A stretch of DNA of 32,991 nucleotides from NCBI GenBank assembly GCA_017305925.1, contig JAFKJW010000086.1, positions 1,284 through 34,274 of the forward strand, written 5' to 3'. The notes under the pieces were generated by a model. It had not been told where the DNA came from. It was given only the letters and a program-made list of their open reading frames with translations, and did no database searches. This document shows positions 1 to 7,496 of this stretch, piece after piece; the first letter of the stretch is position 1; each line of letters opens with the position of its first letter. A program made the translations under genes and the position numbers. Source of the DNA: Hyphomicrobiales bacterium. Its GTDB lineage: Bacteria; Pseudomonadota; Alphaproteobacteria; Rhizobiales; Rhizobiaceae.

Positions 1-135
1 CAGGAACTGGCGCGTGTCGCGCTCATAGGCCTCGATCGTCAGCGCCGCCATCCGGCGCTCCGCGGCGAGCGCCTTCAGCCACGCCTCACGGGCCTCCTGG
101 AGGTCCGGCTTCGCCGGGATGAGGAATTCCGCCAT
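1..135 (-). CDS. xerC: Tyrosine recombinase XerC, N-terminal fragment (runs off the window)
   Basis: The first 45 codons of a protein starting at ATG 133-135 on the minus strand are visible, beginning MAEFLIPAKPDL and continuing with REAWLKALAAERRMAALTIEAYERD. This matches the start of the SAM-like core-binding domain of rhizobial XerC, where an Arg-rich helix precedes the TxxxYxxD motif. XerC with XerD resolves chromosome dimers at dif. The catalytic domain with its R-H-R-Y residues lies outside the window, so activity cannot be judged. A GAGG ribosome-binding site lies about 8 nt before the start. The gene is divergent from rimM across an 81-bp gap. Another phage-type integrase is possible but less likely, given the family-typical N-terminus. 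Confidence 0.72.
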   Translation of the reverse strand, partial: MAEFLIPAKPDLQEAREAWLKALAAERRMAALTIEAYERDTRQFL

Positions 136-216
136 TGGCAGCCCTCGATCTATTCAATAAGGCAGTGATGACCGATCCCGGTTAGCAAGGCGTGAAGCGC
201 GGCGGCGGACGTTCCG

Positions 217-843
217 ATGGAAAAGCTTCAGAATCCCGTTCAGATGGCCGTGATCGGCGCTCCACACGGCATCAGGGGCGAGGTGCGGGTGAAGAGCTTC
301 ACCGGCGACCCCCTGGCGCTCGCCGACTACGGCCCGCTCTTCGCGAAGGACGGGCGCAAGTTCACCATCGTCGATATCCGCCCGGCCAACACGGTCGTGG
401 TCGTGCGTTTCAAGGGCGTCAACGACCGCAGCGCCGCGGAGGCGCTGACCAACACCGCACTCTTCGTCGACCGCTCAGCCCTGCCCGAAGATGGAGCCGA
501 GGACGAATTCTACCACGCCGACCTCGTCGGCCTGAAGGTGCTGGACGACAAGGGTGCCGAGATCGGCCGGGTCGGCGCGGTGCAGAATTTCGGCGGCGGC
601 GACATCCTGGAGATCACGCCACCGGCGGGACATGACCTGCTGGTTCCCTTCTCGGCCGCCGCCGTGCCGGAAGTCGCGATCGCCAAGGGCTATCTGCGGA
701 TCGATCCGGTGGCGGCGGGACTGGCCGACGACGGCGAGAACACCATAGAAGGAGAGCCTGTGCGGCCGGGAAAACACCGCGACGGCGGCTTCGATCCGAA
801 GCGGCGGCCGCGCGGTCCGGCGGACGCGGGCGGCAACCGGTGA
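217..843 (+). CDS. rimM: Ribosome maturation factor RimM
   Basis: 208 aa. RimM assists late maturation of the 30S head by binding ribosomal protein S19. The N-terminal RimM beta-barrel is seen in [18 protein letters not shown] (residues about 12-29), a hallmark of the family. A PRC-barrel follows in [23 protein letters not shown] and [11 protein letters not shown]. The C-terminus carries a poorly conserved, Arg/Gly/Pro-rich tail after about residue 180, so the protein is somewhat longer than the usual 165-190 aa. The ATG at 217 is chosen because the family motif begins shortly after it; the ribosome-binding site is weak. The stop overlaps the GTG start of trmD by 4 nt, which indicates translational coupling. 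In many relatives rpsP lies immediately upstream; here xerC does. Confidence 0.95.
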   Translation: MEKLQNPVQMAVIGAPHGIRGEVRVKSFTGDPLALADYGPLFAKDGRKFTIVDIRPANTVVVVRFKGVNDRSAAEALTNTALFVDRSALPEDGAEDEFYHADLVGLKVLDDKGAEIGRVGAVQNFGGGDILEITPPAGHDLLVPFSAAAVPEVAIAKGYLRIDPVAAGLADDGENTIEGEPVRPGKHRDGGFDPKRRPRGPADAGGNR

Positions 844-1544
844 GCTTCCGCGCCAGCGTGCTCACCCTCTATCCCGAGATGTTTCCGGGCGCGCTCGGTC
901 TGTCGCTGGCCGGCCGGGCGCTGGAGAACGGCATATGGTCGCTGGAAACGGTGCAGATCCGCGACTTCGCGACCGACAGGCACCGCTCGGTGGACGACAC
1001 GCCCGCCGGCGGCGGCGCCGGTATGGTGATGCGCGCCGACGTGCTCGCCCGCGCCATCGATCATGCTTCGCCCGCCGGCGATCCGCGCCCGCGCCTCTTG
1101 ATGAGCCCGCGCGGGCACCCTCTCACCCAGGCACGGGTGCGCGAACTGGCGACCGGTCCCGGCGCGGTGATCGTCTGCGGCCGCTTCGAGGGCGTCGACC
1201 AGCGCGTCATCGAGGCGCGCGGGCTCGAAGAGGTCTCCATCGGCGACTACATCCTGTCGGGCGGCGAGCCGGCGGCGCTGGTCCTGCTCGACGCGGTCGT
1301 CCGCCTCCTTCCCGGCGTCATGGGCAACGAGACGTCCGGGGAGCACGAGAGCTTCGAGGCGGCGCTGCTGGACCACCCGCACTACACGCGCCCACAGGAA
1401 TGGGCAGGCCGTTCCATCCCGGAGGTGCTGACCTCGGGAAACCATGCAAGGATCGCGCAATGGCGCCAAGCCGAGGCCGAGCGGCTGACCGCCGCGCGCC
1501 GGCCCGACCTTCTGGAAGGTCGTGATCAGGCTTTGACGAAATAG
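840..1544 (+). CDS. trmD: tRNA (guanine-N1)-methyltransferase TrmD
   Basis: 234 aa. TrmD methylates G37 of tRNAs that have G at position 36, using S-adenosylmethionine, and so prevents +1 frameshifting. It is a SPOUT enzyme with a trefoil-knot cofactor site. The motifs [32 protein letters not shown] and [14 protein letters not shown] are in the expected order, and the length is normal. The start is GTG at 840, inside the rimM stop (GTGA overlap), typical of the rimM-trmD pair. The last 19 nt (1526-1544) overlap the 3' end of the TauE/SafE gene on the other strand. As a consequence there is no room for a private terminator between the two. Confidence 0.96.
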   Translation: MSFRASVLTLYPEMFPGALGLSLAGRALENGIWSLETVQIRDFATDRHRSVDDTPAGGGAGMVMRADVLARAIDHASPAGDPRPRLLMSPRGHPLTQARVRELATGPGAVIVCGRFEGVDQRVIEARGLEEVSIGDYILSGGEPAALVLLDAVVRLLPGVMGNETSGEHESFEAALLDHPHYTRPQEWAGRSIPEVLTSGNHARIAQWRQAEAERLTAARRPDLLEGRDQALTK

Positions 1545-2335
1545 TAGATCGCCAGGAGGAAGCCGACGGCGATCACGACCGTCCGCATGACAGTCTGCGG
1601 CACTCGCTTGGCGGCCCAGACGCCGGCCCAGCCCCCGAGCGCCACGCCGGGAATCATGACGATGGCCTGTGGCCAGGCGATGACGCCGCCCCACACGAAG
1701 ACGACGATGGCGACGGCGGCGACGACGATGGACAGCATGTTCTTCAGGGCGTTCAGCCGGTGGTAGTCGCCCGTCTGGGACAGCCCGAGCGTCGCCAGCA
1801 TCATCACGCCCATGCCGGCGCCGAAGAAGCCGCCATAGATCGAGGCCACGAACTGGATGAGCGAACCCCAAAGGTTGCTGACGGCCACGTCCCGGCCGCC
1901 CTTCGGCTTGGGCTTCAGCCAGGGACCGGCGGCGAACAATGCGGTGGCGGCGATCAGCAGCCAGGGCACCAGCTTGCGGAAGGCGGGATTGTCGAGCTGC
2001 AGCAGGATCCAGGCGCCGAGCAGGGAGCCCGCCACGGAGGCGATGGCGAGCGCGATGGCGCCGCGCCAGAAGGCCTTGAAGTCGTTCCAATAGGCAAGCG
2101 TCGAGGTCACGTAGCCGGGAAACTGGGTGATCGAGGAGGTGGCGTTGGCCACGACCGGCGGGACGCCCGTGACGGAAAGCGCGCCGAAGGTGAGAAAAGT
2201 GCCGCCGCCGGCCACCGCATTGACGATGCCCGCGAAGAAACCGGCGAAGAAGAGCAGGACGGCATGGGGAAGGGTCAAGGCGGCGGGAACCAGTGGATCT
2301 CCACCGGCTCTATTGGGCGGCGGACCGCTCCGCAA
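1526..2335 (-). CDS. TauE/SafE family sulfite/anion exporter-like permease
   Basis: Up to 269 aa, a polytopic inner-membrane protein of the TauE/SafE (formerly DUF81) family, whose members are linked to export of sulfite, sulfoacetate or related organosulfur anions. About eight hydrophobic segments are visible. The family signature [18 protein letters not shown] lies near the first segment, and [19 protein letters not shown] marks the repeated half. The start is uncertain: no ATG precedes the first membrane segment. TTG at 2335 gives the longest form, and another TTG at 2278 would trim 19 residues; a GGTGGAG sequence lies between them. The gene lies opposite and between trmD and rplS. Substrate unknown from sequence. 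Confidence 0.85.
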   Translation of the reverse strand: MRSGPPPNRAGGDPLVPAALTLPHAVLLFFAGFFAGIVNAVAGGGTFLTFGALSVTGVPPVVANATSSITQFPGYVTSTLAYWNDFKAFWRGAIALAIASVAGSLLGAWILLQLDNPAFRKLVPWLLIAATALFAAGPWLKPKPKGGRDVAVSNLWGSLIQFVASIYGGFFGAGMGVMMLATLGLSQTGDYHRLNALKNMLSIVVAAVAIVVFVWGGVIAWPQAIVMIPGVALGGWAGVWAAKRVPQTVMRTVVIAVGFLLAIYYFVKA

Positions 2336-2499
2336 GATCGTTGTCGATCTTCCGTTAGGGCCAAGGGCGTTCTGGCCCCCGCCGGCACAAAATCGTCATG
2401 CCGCAGGTGACAAATGCGCGCCGAATGTGTATGAGCGCGCCCGAACCGGCGAAAATCTCCGGTCCCGTCAACGAATGACGGTGTATTCGCCCCTGCCGT

Positions 2500-2593
2500 C
2501 CGGGTCAAACCGGCGGCATAGCCGAGCGGTCGTCGACTGCGAGGCGAGAGCCGGGCGCTCTGGCTGTCGAGAACCAAGAAGTGGACTTTCGAG
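2500..2593 (+). promoter_or_regulatory. Possible structured 5' leader of rplS
   Basis: The 258 bp between the TauE/SafE start and rplS hold no gene I recognise. The last ~95 nt before the rplS ATG are rich in complementary stretches, for example AGAGC (2547-2551) with GCTCT (2557-2561) around a 5-nt loop, and the repeated GTCGA elements at about 2533 and 2566. Ribosomal-protein genes often carry autoregulatory leaders, so this could be one. That is inference; I recognise no described leader class here. Confidence 0.25.
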
Positions 2594-3097
2594 ATGGATC
2601 TGATCCGTCAGCTCGAGGCCGAGCAGGCCGCCAAGATCGAGGCCAAGCGCAAGTTTCCCGAATTCCAGCCCGGCGACACGGTGCGCGTGCAGGTGCGCGT
2701 CACCGAAGGCAGCCGTACCCGCGTGCAGGCCTATGAGGGCGTCTGCATCGCCCGTGCCGGCTCCGGGTTCCAGGAGAACTTCACCGTTCGCAAGATTTCC
2801 TATGGCGAGGGTGTGGAGCGCGTCTTCCCGGTCTATTCGCCGCTCGTCGAGGCCGTCGAGATCGTGCGGCGCGGCAAGGTGCGCCGCGCCAAGCTCTATT
2901 ACCTGCGCGACCGCCGCGGCAAGTCGGCCCGCATCTCGGAGAATTCCGGCGTGCGCGCCCGCAAGCTGAACGAGGCGGATCGCGAGGCGCTGGCCGCCGA
3001 GCGCGCCCGGATCGAGGCCGAGAAGGTGGCCGCCGCGCAGGCGCTCGCCGCCGAGAAGGCAGCAGCCGAGGCCGCCGAAAAGAAGGCCGCCGAGTAA
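2594..3097 (+). CDS. rplS: 50S ribosomal protein L19
   Basis: 167 aa. L19 sits at the 30S-50S interface and belongs to the large subunit. The core is unmistakable: [13 protein letters not shown] at the N-terminus, [46 protein letters not shown], and [23 protein letters not shown]. After about residue 125 it carries a 40-residue Ala/Glu/Lys-rich helical tail (repeats of AAE/AAK), longer than the ~115 aa enterobacterial protein; such tails are common in Rhizobiales. The ATG at 2594 directly precedes the conserved start. The gene is separated from trmD by the opposite-strand permease gene, so it probably has its own promoter in 2336-2593. Confidence 0.97.
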   Translation: MDLIRQLEAEQAAKIEAKRKFPEFQPGDTVRVQVRVTEGSRTRVQAYEGVCIARAGSGFQENFTVRKISYGEGVERVFPVYSPLVEAVEIVRRGKVRRAKLYYLRDRRGKSARISENSGVRARKLNEADREALAAERARIEAEKVAAAQALAAEKAAAEAAEKKAAE

Positions 3098-3120
3098 GGC
3101 AGCCGCGAACGGTCGTCCCA

Positions 3121-3144
3121 GAAAGGCGGCTTCGGCCGCCTTTC
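3121..3144 (+). terminator. Hairpin terminator downstream of rplS
   Basis: A perfect 10-bp stem GAAAGGCGGC / GCCGCCTTTC closes a TTCG tetraloop, 24 nt after the rplS stop. The 5' arm starts A-rich and the 3' arm ends in TTTC, followed by CTGCTTTC. Stable UUCG-capped stems of this shape are usual intrinsic terminators. It may also end transcription of the converging DUF1244 gene, whose stop is 42 nt away. Confidence 0.8.
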
Positions 3145-3185
3145 CTGCTTTCAGGGCTGGAAAGCTCCCGTCCCTTCCGGACCTC

Positions 3186-3494
3186 TCAGTGGTCTTTCGG
3201 GCGCTTGGCCTGAAATTCCGTCAGCTTGGCGTCCGAAGCTTCCGTCTGGTGCTTCGCCTGCCAGTCGGAATAGGGCATGCCGTAGATGATCTCGCGCGCC
3301 TCTTCCTTGCCGAGATCGACGCCGGCCGCATCGGCGGCCTCCCGGTACCAGTTCGCCAGGCAGTTGCGGCAGAAGCCGGCGAGATTCATCAGGTCGATGT
3401 TCTGCACGTCCGTCCGCTCGCGCAGATGCGCCACCAGACGGCGGAACGCCGCCGCCTCGAAGTCGCGGTTCTGCCGTTCATCGATTTCCGTCAT
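3186..3494 (-). CDS. DUF1244 domain-containing protein
   Basis: 102 aa, small, soluble and acidic. The sequence shows the conserved DUF1244 core: FRRLVAHLRERTDVQNIDLMNLAGFCRNCLANWY (residues about 17-50) followed by REIIYGMPYSDWQAKHQ. The paired cysteines in GFCRNCLANW are the family hallmark and could bind metal, but no biochemical role is established that I know of. The start ATG at 3494 has a strong AAGGAGG site about 8 nt upstream. It converges with rplS. Family assignment is firm; function is unknown. Confidence 0.9.
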   Translation of the reverse strand: MTEIDERQNRDFEAAAFRRLVAHLRERTDVQNIDLMNLAGFCRNCLANWYREAADAAGVDLGKEEAREIIYGMPYSDWQAKHQTEASDAKLTEFQAKRPKDH

Positions 3495-3923
3495 GACAAC
3501 CTCCTTGCACCCCGCAAACGGTGCTTCCGGTGCTCATGCGCCCGAATGTACGCGCCCTTCGGAATCTCGAAACCGTCTTTTTCGCCGCACACCGACGCTT
3601 TGCAGACAGATCGGCGCCAGGCCCGCCATCATGCATCCACCTGTTCAAGGCAGATCGGTCCGCTGTCGGCTTCCGACAGGGGCTCCTTGAGCAGGTCGCA
3701 CCTCTCGCTGCCCGGCATCATCGTCCGAAAGGCGGATTGAACTTGCGCTCCGGTCCGGCGCCGCTGATGCGGTACCTGCCCGGCAATCCGGGCACGAGGC
3801 GCACCGAACCTTGCAGCCCGGCCGCCGACATCCCGTCCTTCAGAAGCAGGACCGGATCGACGCCGGGCGACGGCGAACGCCATCGCCGCCATTTTGAGCC
3901 GTCGACGGCTCCCGACAGCCCGC
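3495..3923. other. 429-bp gap without a recognisable gene
   Basis: No convincing gene is seen. A short minus-strand reading frame at about 3718-3860 encodes protein-like text (DPVLLLKDGMSAAGLQG, then VRLVPGLPGRYRISG) but has no good start or ribosome-binding site. It could be the remnant of a decayed gene, or chance. A perfect 16-bp palindrome GAGCCGTCGACGGCTC lies at 3896-3911, just beyond the SyrB-like stop. It is not followed by a T-run on the minus strand, so it is not a classical terminator. Confidence 0.4.
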
Positions 3924-4400
3924 TTACTTTATGCCCAGCCGCTTCTTGAGCTGCGCGTTCTCTTCGCGAAGCCGTTCGGCGAGCATCTTCTTCAGGCGCT
4001 TGTTCTCTTCCTCGAGCCCGAGCAGATCTTTCAGCTCGCCGCCGCCCGAAGCGGAAGCCGCGTTTCTCTTCCACTGATAGTAGGTCTGCTCCGATATCCC
4101 GACCTGGCCGACGGCGCTTCTGATCCCGGCACCGCCCGCGATCGACTTTTCGATCTGCGAGAGCTTCTGCGCGCGCTCCTTGTCGGAATACGTCCTGCGG
4201 CCGGCTCGCACCGTCGGAGCCGGCGCTTCGGCAGCCTTGGCCCCATTCCTTCTCGACGGCTTTGCTTCCGCCTTGCCCGACGGCTTGGCCGCCTTGGTCT
4301 TCGTGGCGCGAGGCACTCTCTTTTTCGGTTCTGCCGACGCCGGCTTGGCAGGCGCTTCCGCCGTGATTTGTGTCGCTTCAGCTTCCTGTGAGTCGGCCAT
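3924..4400 (-). CDS. SyrB-like transcriptional regulator (basic tail, transposase-type HTH, C-terminal coiled coil)
   Basis: 158 aa. Residues 1-65 form a low-complexity Ala/Lys/Pro-rich tail (histone-H1-like: PKKRVPRATKTKAAKP). Residues about 70-112 form a helix-turn-helix of the IS3/IS911 OrfA type (ERAQKLSQIEKSIAGG, then GISEQTYYQWKR). Residues 125-158 form a leucine/glutamate/lysine coiled coil ending LKKRLGIK. This arrangement matches the SyrB family described from Sinorhizobium, where SyrB is linked to control of exopolysaccharide/symbiosis genes. The start ATG at 4400 follows a GGAG site by about 7 nt. A second copy with the same C-terminal plan is at 30825-31514. DNA binding is likely; targets are unknown. 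There is no transposase ORF B nearby, so it is not a working IS. Confidence 0.75.
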   Translation of the reverse strand: MADSQEAEATQITAEAPAKPASAEPKKRVPRATKTKAAKPSGKAEAKPSRRNGAKAAEAPAPTVRAGRRTYSDKERAQKLSQIEKSIAGGAGIRSAVGQVGISEQTYYQWKRNAASASGGGELKDLLGLEEENKRLKKMLAERLREENAQLKKRLGIK

Positions 4401-4700
4401 GACGTGCTCCGCTTATCGCCGGGATATGCAGTCAACATCAACGAGCCGAACACCGGTGTCAATAAGCGCAAGGTTTTACGGCTAAAGGATCCAGTGTTTC
4501 TTGAAAGGCCCCATGCCGTTCCAGGCCCGTTATATTCGTATATCGATCCGCCATTGGCAATTCATGTGGCATGCTCCACACGGCGTTCTTCAGTACCGGT
4601 TCATGAATCATTTCCGCGAGCAACGGCCATCGCCACGACGCAGCCGCCCGTGCTACCCAGTCCCGTATGACAGCATGGTGGCGCTGATTGGGAGGGAATC
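4401..4700. other. Divergent intergenic region between SyrB-like gene and DUF4432 gene
   Basis: 300 bp that must hold the promoters of both divergent genes. An AT-rich stretch around 4530-4545 (TTATATTCGTATATCG) is the best -10-like sequence for the plus-strand gene. A short dyad TGTGG (4565-4569) / CCACA (4576-4580) is present but weak. No gene or RNA was recognised. Confidence 0.35.
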
Positions 4701-5801
4701 ATGGCAACACCCGTCACGGTCGAACTGCACCGGGCGATGTTCGGCGAGAGCCGGCGGACCGTTGCCGGGAGCGGCAGCCTGCGTGCGACGGCTTTCCGCT
4801 ATCCGTCCGGTGTCGCCGCGCTCGCCATAGAGAACGGCGCGGGAACCGCGACGCTGCTGCCGTTCCAGGGCCAGCAGATCTGGGACGCGCATTTCCTCGA
4901 CCGGCGTCTGACCATGCGCTCGATGTTCGACGAGCCGCGCCCGACGCGCGACTATCTGGCGAATTACGGCGCGTTCTTCCTCCATTGCGGCGGCACCTCG
5001 ATGGGCAACCCCGGTCCAGCAGACACGCATCCGCTGCATGGCGAGCTGCCGAACCTGCCCTACGACACCGCGCAGCTCGTTTTCGGCCAGGACGAATCCG
5101 GCGCCTATATGGAGCTGACCGGCACGGCGCGCGACACGCGGGCCTTCCACCACGATTTCATCGTCCGGCCGTGCCTGCGCCTCTATGAGGAGGCCACCGC
5201 CTTCGAGGCTTCGATCGAGGTCGCCAACAAGGCCGGGCGGCCCCTGCCCTTCCTCTATCTCGGCCATATCAACTTCCGGCCGGTGGATGGCGGCGTGCTC
5301 CTCGACGCCCTGCGCGACGATCGTGCCGGCATCGCCTTCCGGCAGCCTCAACTGGCGGCGGACGTGGCAGAGGCCGTGCGCGCCTATCATCGGGCGGTGG
5401 CGGATGACCCGACGTCGCACCGCCGGATCGCCCCCGGCGTTCCGGTGCTGCCCGAGATGGTCGCGACGATGATGCCGGCCGCCGGCGCGGACGGCTGGAC
5501 GCACGCCCTGCACCGGCACCCCGACGGCGGCGCCGATTTCGTCAGCCACCGTCCCTGCGAGCTCCCCTATCTGGTGCGCTGGATGACGCGCGGCCCCGAC
5601 CAGGATGCGCTCGGTGTATCGCTGCCGGCCACCGCGCCGCCGAACGGCCTCGCCGCCGCGACGGCCAACGGCCAACTGGTCTGGATCGCGCCGGGCGACG
5701 CCTTCAGGGCCGAGATGCGCTTCGGCGCTCTGGACGCTGCCGCCGCCCGGCGCATGGAGGATACCATCGGGTCGATCCGCGATCTTCAGGCGAGTTCCTG
5801 A
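4701..5801 (+). CDS. DUF4432 family aldose 1-epimerase-like protein
   Basis: 366 aa, cytosolic, no signal peptide. The sequence fits the galactose-mutarotase superfamily branch DUF4432. An early strand pair ATLLPFQGQQIWDAHF is followed by HCGGTSMGNPG, the proximal acid/His region HPLHGELPNLPYD (residues about 112-124), and YLGHINFRPVDGG near residue 190. Family members are thought to interconvert sugar anomers or epimers in catabolic pathways; the His in HPLHGE is the kind of residue used as acid in mutarotases. The start ATG at 4701 has a strong GGGAGG site 5-8 nt upstream. It stands alone, convergent with the cupredoxin gene, with only 39 bp of GC-rich inverted-repeat sequence between them. 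Substrate cannot be inferred. Confidence 0.8.
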   Translation: MATPVTVELHRAMFGESRRTVAGSGSLRATAFRYPSGVAALAIENGAGTATLLPFQGQQIWDAHFLDRRLTMRSMFDEPRPTRDYLANYGAFFLHCGGTSMGNPGPADTHPLHGELPNLPYDTAQLVFGQDESGAYMELTGTARDTRAFHHDFIVRPCLRLYEEATAFEASIEVANKAGRPLPFLYLGHINFRPVDGGVLLDALRDDRAGIAFRQPQLAADVAEAVRAYHRAVADDPTSHRRIAPGVPVLPEMVATMMPAAGADGWTHALHRHPDGGADFVSHRPCELPYLVRWMTRGPDQDALGVSLPATAPPNGLAAATANGQLVWIAPGDAFRAEMRFGALDAAAARRMEDTIGSIRDLQASS

Positions 5802-5840
5802 ACGCCACGGCCGCCGACAGCGCGCCGCCGGCGGCGAGCG

Positions 5841-6173
5841 TCAGGCGACGATCTTGATCCGCCCCTTCATGTTCGGATGGAAGCGGCAGTAATAGTCGAC
5901 GCTGTCGTCGGCGGTCGCCACATGCGTCGCGACCTTGCCGGGCGGAATCATGACCTCCCAGCCGCCCTTGACGGTGGCGGTGTGGGCGAAGGGATCCTTG
6001 TTGGTCCATTCGATGGTCTGGCCTGCCTTGACCTCGATCTTGGCCGGCACGAAGGCGAGCTTTTCGATCGTGACATGAACCGCGCCGTCATCGGCGCGGG
6101 CGATCGTGCCGCCTGCAAGCAGGGCGCTGCCCGTGGCGAGCAGTTGCCGCCGGTTGAGGAAAGCCGCCGTCAT
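5841..6173 (-). CDS. Periplasmic cupredoxin (amicyanin/plastocyanin-like)
   Basis: 110 aa. An N-terminal signal with twin arginines (NRRQLLATGSALLAGG, then ARA at about residue 27) suggests Tat or Sec export. The mature domain is a small type-1 copper protein. The copper ligands are all visible: His64 in FAHTATV, and Cys96, His99 and Met102 in YYCRFHPNMKG. The spacing Cys-X2-His-X2-Met resembles that of amicyanin/pseudoazurin-type proteins. It probably shuttles electrons or binds copper in the periplasm. Its ATG overlaps the stop of the DUF4142 gene by 4 nt, so the two are translationally coupled and under the promoter at 6746-6775. No obvious redox partner is encoded nearby. Confidence 0.88.
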   Translation of the reverse strand: MTAAFLNRRQLLATGSALLAGGTIARADDGAVHVTIEKLAFVPAKIEVKAGQTIEWTNKDPFAHTATVKGGWEVMIPPGKVATHVATADDSVDYYCRFHPNMKGRIKIVA

Positions 6174-6691
6174 TTCAGTTCCGCCGCCACATGCTCGGCA
6201 TGCTGCTCATGGCCCTGAAACAGTTTCAGGCCGGTTTCCAGAAGGCTTTTCAGTTCGGCGTTCTGCGCCGAAGGAATGAGCAGCGTCTCGAGCGCGTCGT
6301 CCACCTGCCTGTGGTAGGCGACCTCGTTTTCGATATAGGCCTTGTCGAAGGCCGCGCCGTCGAGCTTGCCGAGTTCCGCGCGCTTTTCTTCCGCGGCCTT
6401 GGCGAGGGCCTGGCTGGTGGCGTTGTCCTCCGGCGTCACGCCGAGCTTCTTCACCAGGTCCAGCGCCATGCCGTTGACCGCCTCGTGGTCCTTCCGCATC
6501 AATTCGGCGAAGGCCTTGACCTCCGGGTTGCTTGTCTTCGACAGGGCGAGCTTGGCGGCCTCCACGTCGATGACGCCAGCGCTGTAGGCGATGTGCGCGA
6601 TCTGCGGGTCGGTCGGTTTTTCGGCGGCGGTGGCGAGAGAGCCGGCAAGGGCGAGACAGGCCGCGCCGAGCACGGCAGTAAATGTCTTCAT
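6170..6691 (-). CDS. DUF4142 domain-containing exported protein
   Basis: 173 aa. A Sec signal peptide (MKTFTAVLGAACLALAGSLATAA, cleavage after about residue 23) leads into an all-helical DUF4142 domain. Typical blocks are ALSKTSNPEVKAFAELMRKDHEAVN, DKAYIENEVAYHRQVDDAL and FQGHEQHAEHVA. The conserved His residues (HEAVN, YHRQV, HEQHAEH) recall a ferritin-like four-helix fold and could bind metal; this is inference. The gene is cotranscribed with the cupredoxin gene (ATGA overlap) and lies 93 bp downstream of the ECF sigma gene, behind its own copy of the sigma-type promoter motif. A role in envelope stress or metal/redox defence is plausible but unproven. Confidence 0.88.
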   Translation of the reverse strand: MKTFTAVLGAACLALAGSLATAAEKPTDPQIAHIAYSAGVIDVEAAKLALSKTSNPEVKAFAELMRKDHEAVNGMALDLVKKLGVTPEDNATSQALAKAAEEKRAELGKLDGAAFDKAYIENEVAYHRQVDDALETLLIPSAQNAELKSLLETGLKLFQGHEQHAEHVAAELK

Positions 6692-6745
6692 CGTAATCTC
6701 CTCGGGCGCAGGCAGATGAGCGCGCCGCTTTCGGTTGACACGGGC

Positions 6746-6775
6746 ATTGGATGCCGATGCGCCGGAGAGGTTCCC
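6746..6775 (-). promoter_or_regulatory. ECF-type promoter of the DUF4142-cupredoxin operon
   Basis: Read on the minus strand: GGGAACCT, 12 nt, GGCATCCAAT. The GGAAC core is the common -35 element of ECF sigma promoters. The same two boxes with the same 12-nt spacing occur at 7497-7526 upstream of the sigma gene, while the spacer sequences differ. The 3' end of the motif lies 54 nt before the DUF4142 ATG. Confidence 0.8.
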
Positions 6776-6784
6776 GTTGTTCCC

Positions 6785-7474
6785 TCATTTCTTCAGGTCG
6801 AGTTTCGCGATCACAGCCTCCGTCAGCCTGTCGCAGCGCTTCCCGGCGAAGGGGAAGGCGTCCATCATCACCGGGCCGATCCGTTCCTCCAGGCTGGCGC
6901 GGATCAGCTTGCGGGCGCGATGGAGCCGCGTCTTCACCGTCGCCGGCGTCAGGTCCAAGGATGCCGCCGTCTCCTCCACGCCGAGCCCCTCGATGACGCG
7001 GGCGACGAACACCAGGCGGAAGCTTTCGGGAAGCGCATCCGTCGCCTCCTCGACGAGGTCGAGCAGCTGTCTCTGCGCCATGACACGCTCCGGGTCGGCG
7101 GTGGATGAGGAGGATGGAAAGGGGATGATCTCGGCCTGCGCCGGCGGAACCGGGCGCATGGCGCGCTTTTGCCGTTTCTGCGCCCGCACCCGCATCAGCG
7201 CGGCATTGAGCGCGATGCGCGACAGCCAGGTCGACAGCGCAGCCTCGCCATGAAAGCTCGCGAGTTTCGCGAAGGCGTGCAGCCATGCTTCCTGCAACAC
7301 CTCCTCGGCGTCGGAATTGCTGTGCAGGACGGCCCGGACCAGCCGATAGAGGCGCTGGTTATGCGTCTTGATGATCCTGCGGACGGCTTCGGCATCGTTG
7401 GCGGCGGCGCGGCGGACGAGGGCCGCTTCCTCGCCATCGGCGGTGGAAAGGGGAATCGTCTGCAAAACGGACAT
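6785..7474 (-). CDS. RNA polymerase sigma factor, ECF (sigma-70) family
   Basis: 229 aa. The sigma-2 region spans about residues 25-100 (HNQRLYRLVRAVLHSNSDAEEVLQEAWL and FHGEAALSTWLSRIALN). A Pro/Ser linker follows at 108-128, then sigma-4 at about 135-195 (LPESFRLVFVARVIEGLGVEETAASLDL, then TPATVKTRLHRARKLI). It lacks sigma-1 and sigma-3, as ECF factors do. A C-terminal FAGKRCDRLTEAVIAKL extension (residues 210-226) with one Cys may act in regulation. No anti-sigma gene adjoins it, which is unusual. A strong AAGGAG site precedes the ATG at 7474. The promoter motif 22 nt upstream is repeated before the next operon, which points to autoregulation. Confidence 0.93.
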   Translation of the reverse strand: MSVLQTIPLSTADGEEAALVRRAAANDAEAVRRIIKTHNQRLYRLVRAVLHSNSDAEEVLQEAWLHAFAKLASFHGEAALSTWLSRIALNAALMRVRAQKRQKRAMRPVPPAQAEIIPFPSSSSTADPERVMAQRQLLDLVEEATDALPESFRLVFVARVIEGLGVEETAASLDLTPATVKTRLHRARKLIRASLEERIGPVMMDAFPFAGKRCDRLTEAVIAKLDLKK

Positions 7475-7496
7475 CCGGGTGCTCCTTCGGAAAAAT

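Noticed and set aside
1-135. Integrase of a prophage or integrative element
   Set aside because: The N-terminus matches the housekeeping XerC style, and no attachment repeats or phage genes are seen.
2518-2575. tRNA-like text (GCCGAGCGGTC, resembling a class II tRNA D-arm) before rplS
   Set aside because: No T-loop, no acceptor pairing and no CCA; more likely a leader structure.
3896-3911. 16-bp palindrome GAGCCGTCGACGGCTC as terminator of the SyrB-like gene
   Set aside because: On the minus strand it is followed by AAAA, not T residues, and the loop is tight; listed only within the gap entry.
3924-4400. An IS3-family transposase OrfA
   Set aside because: The HTH is OrfA-like, but there is no OrfB, no terminal inverted repeats and no target duplication; the SyrB-like tail and coiled coil fit a regulator.
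4404-4670. 88-codon plus-strand open frame in the SyrB-DUF4432 gap
   Set aside because: No ribosome-binding site, no similarity to a known family, and it spans the divergent promoter region.
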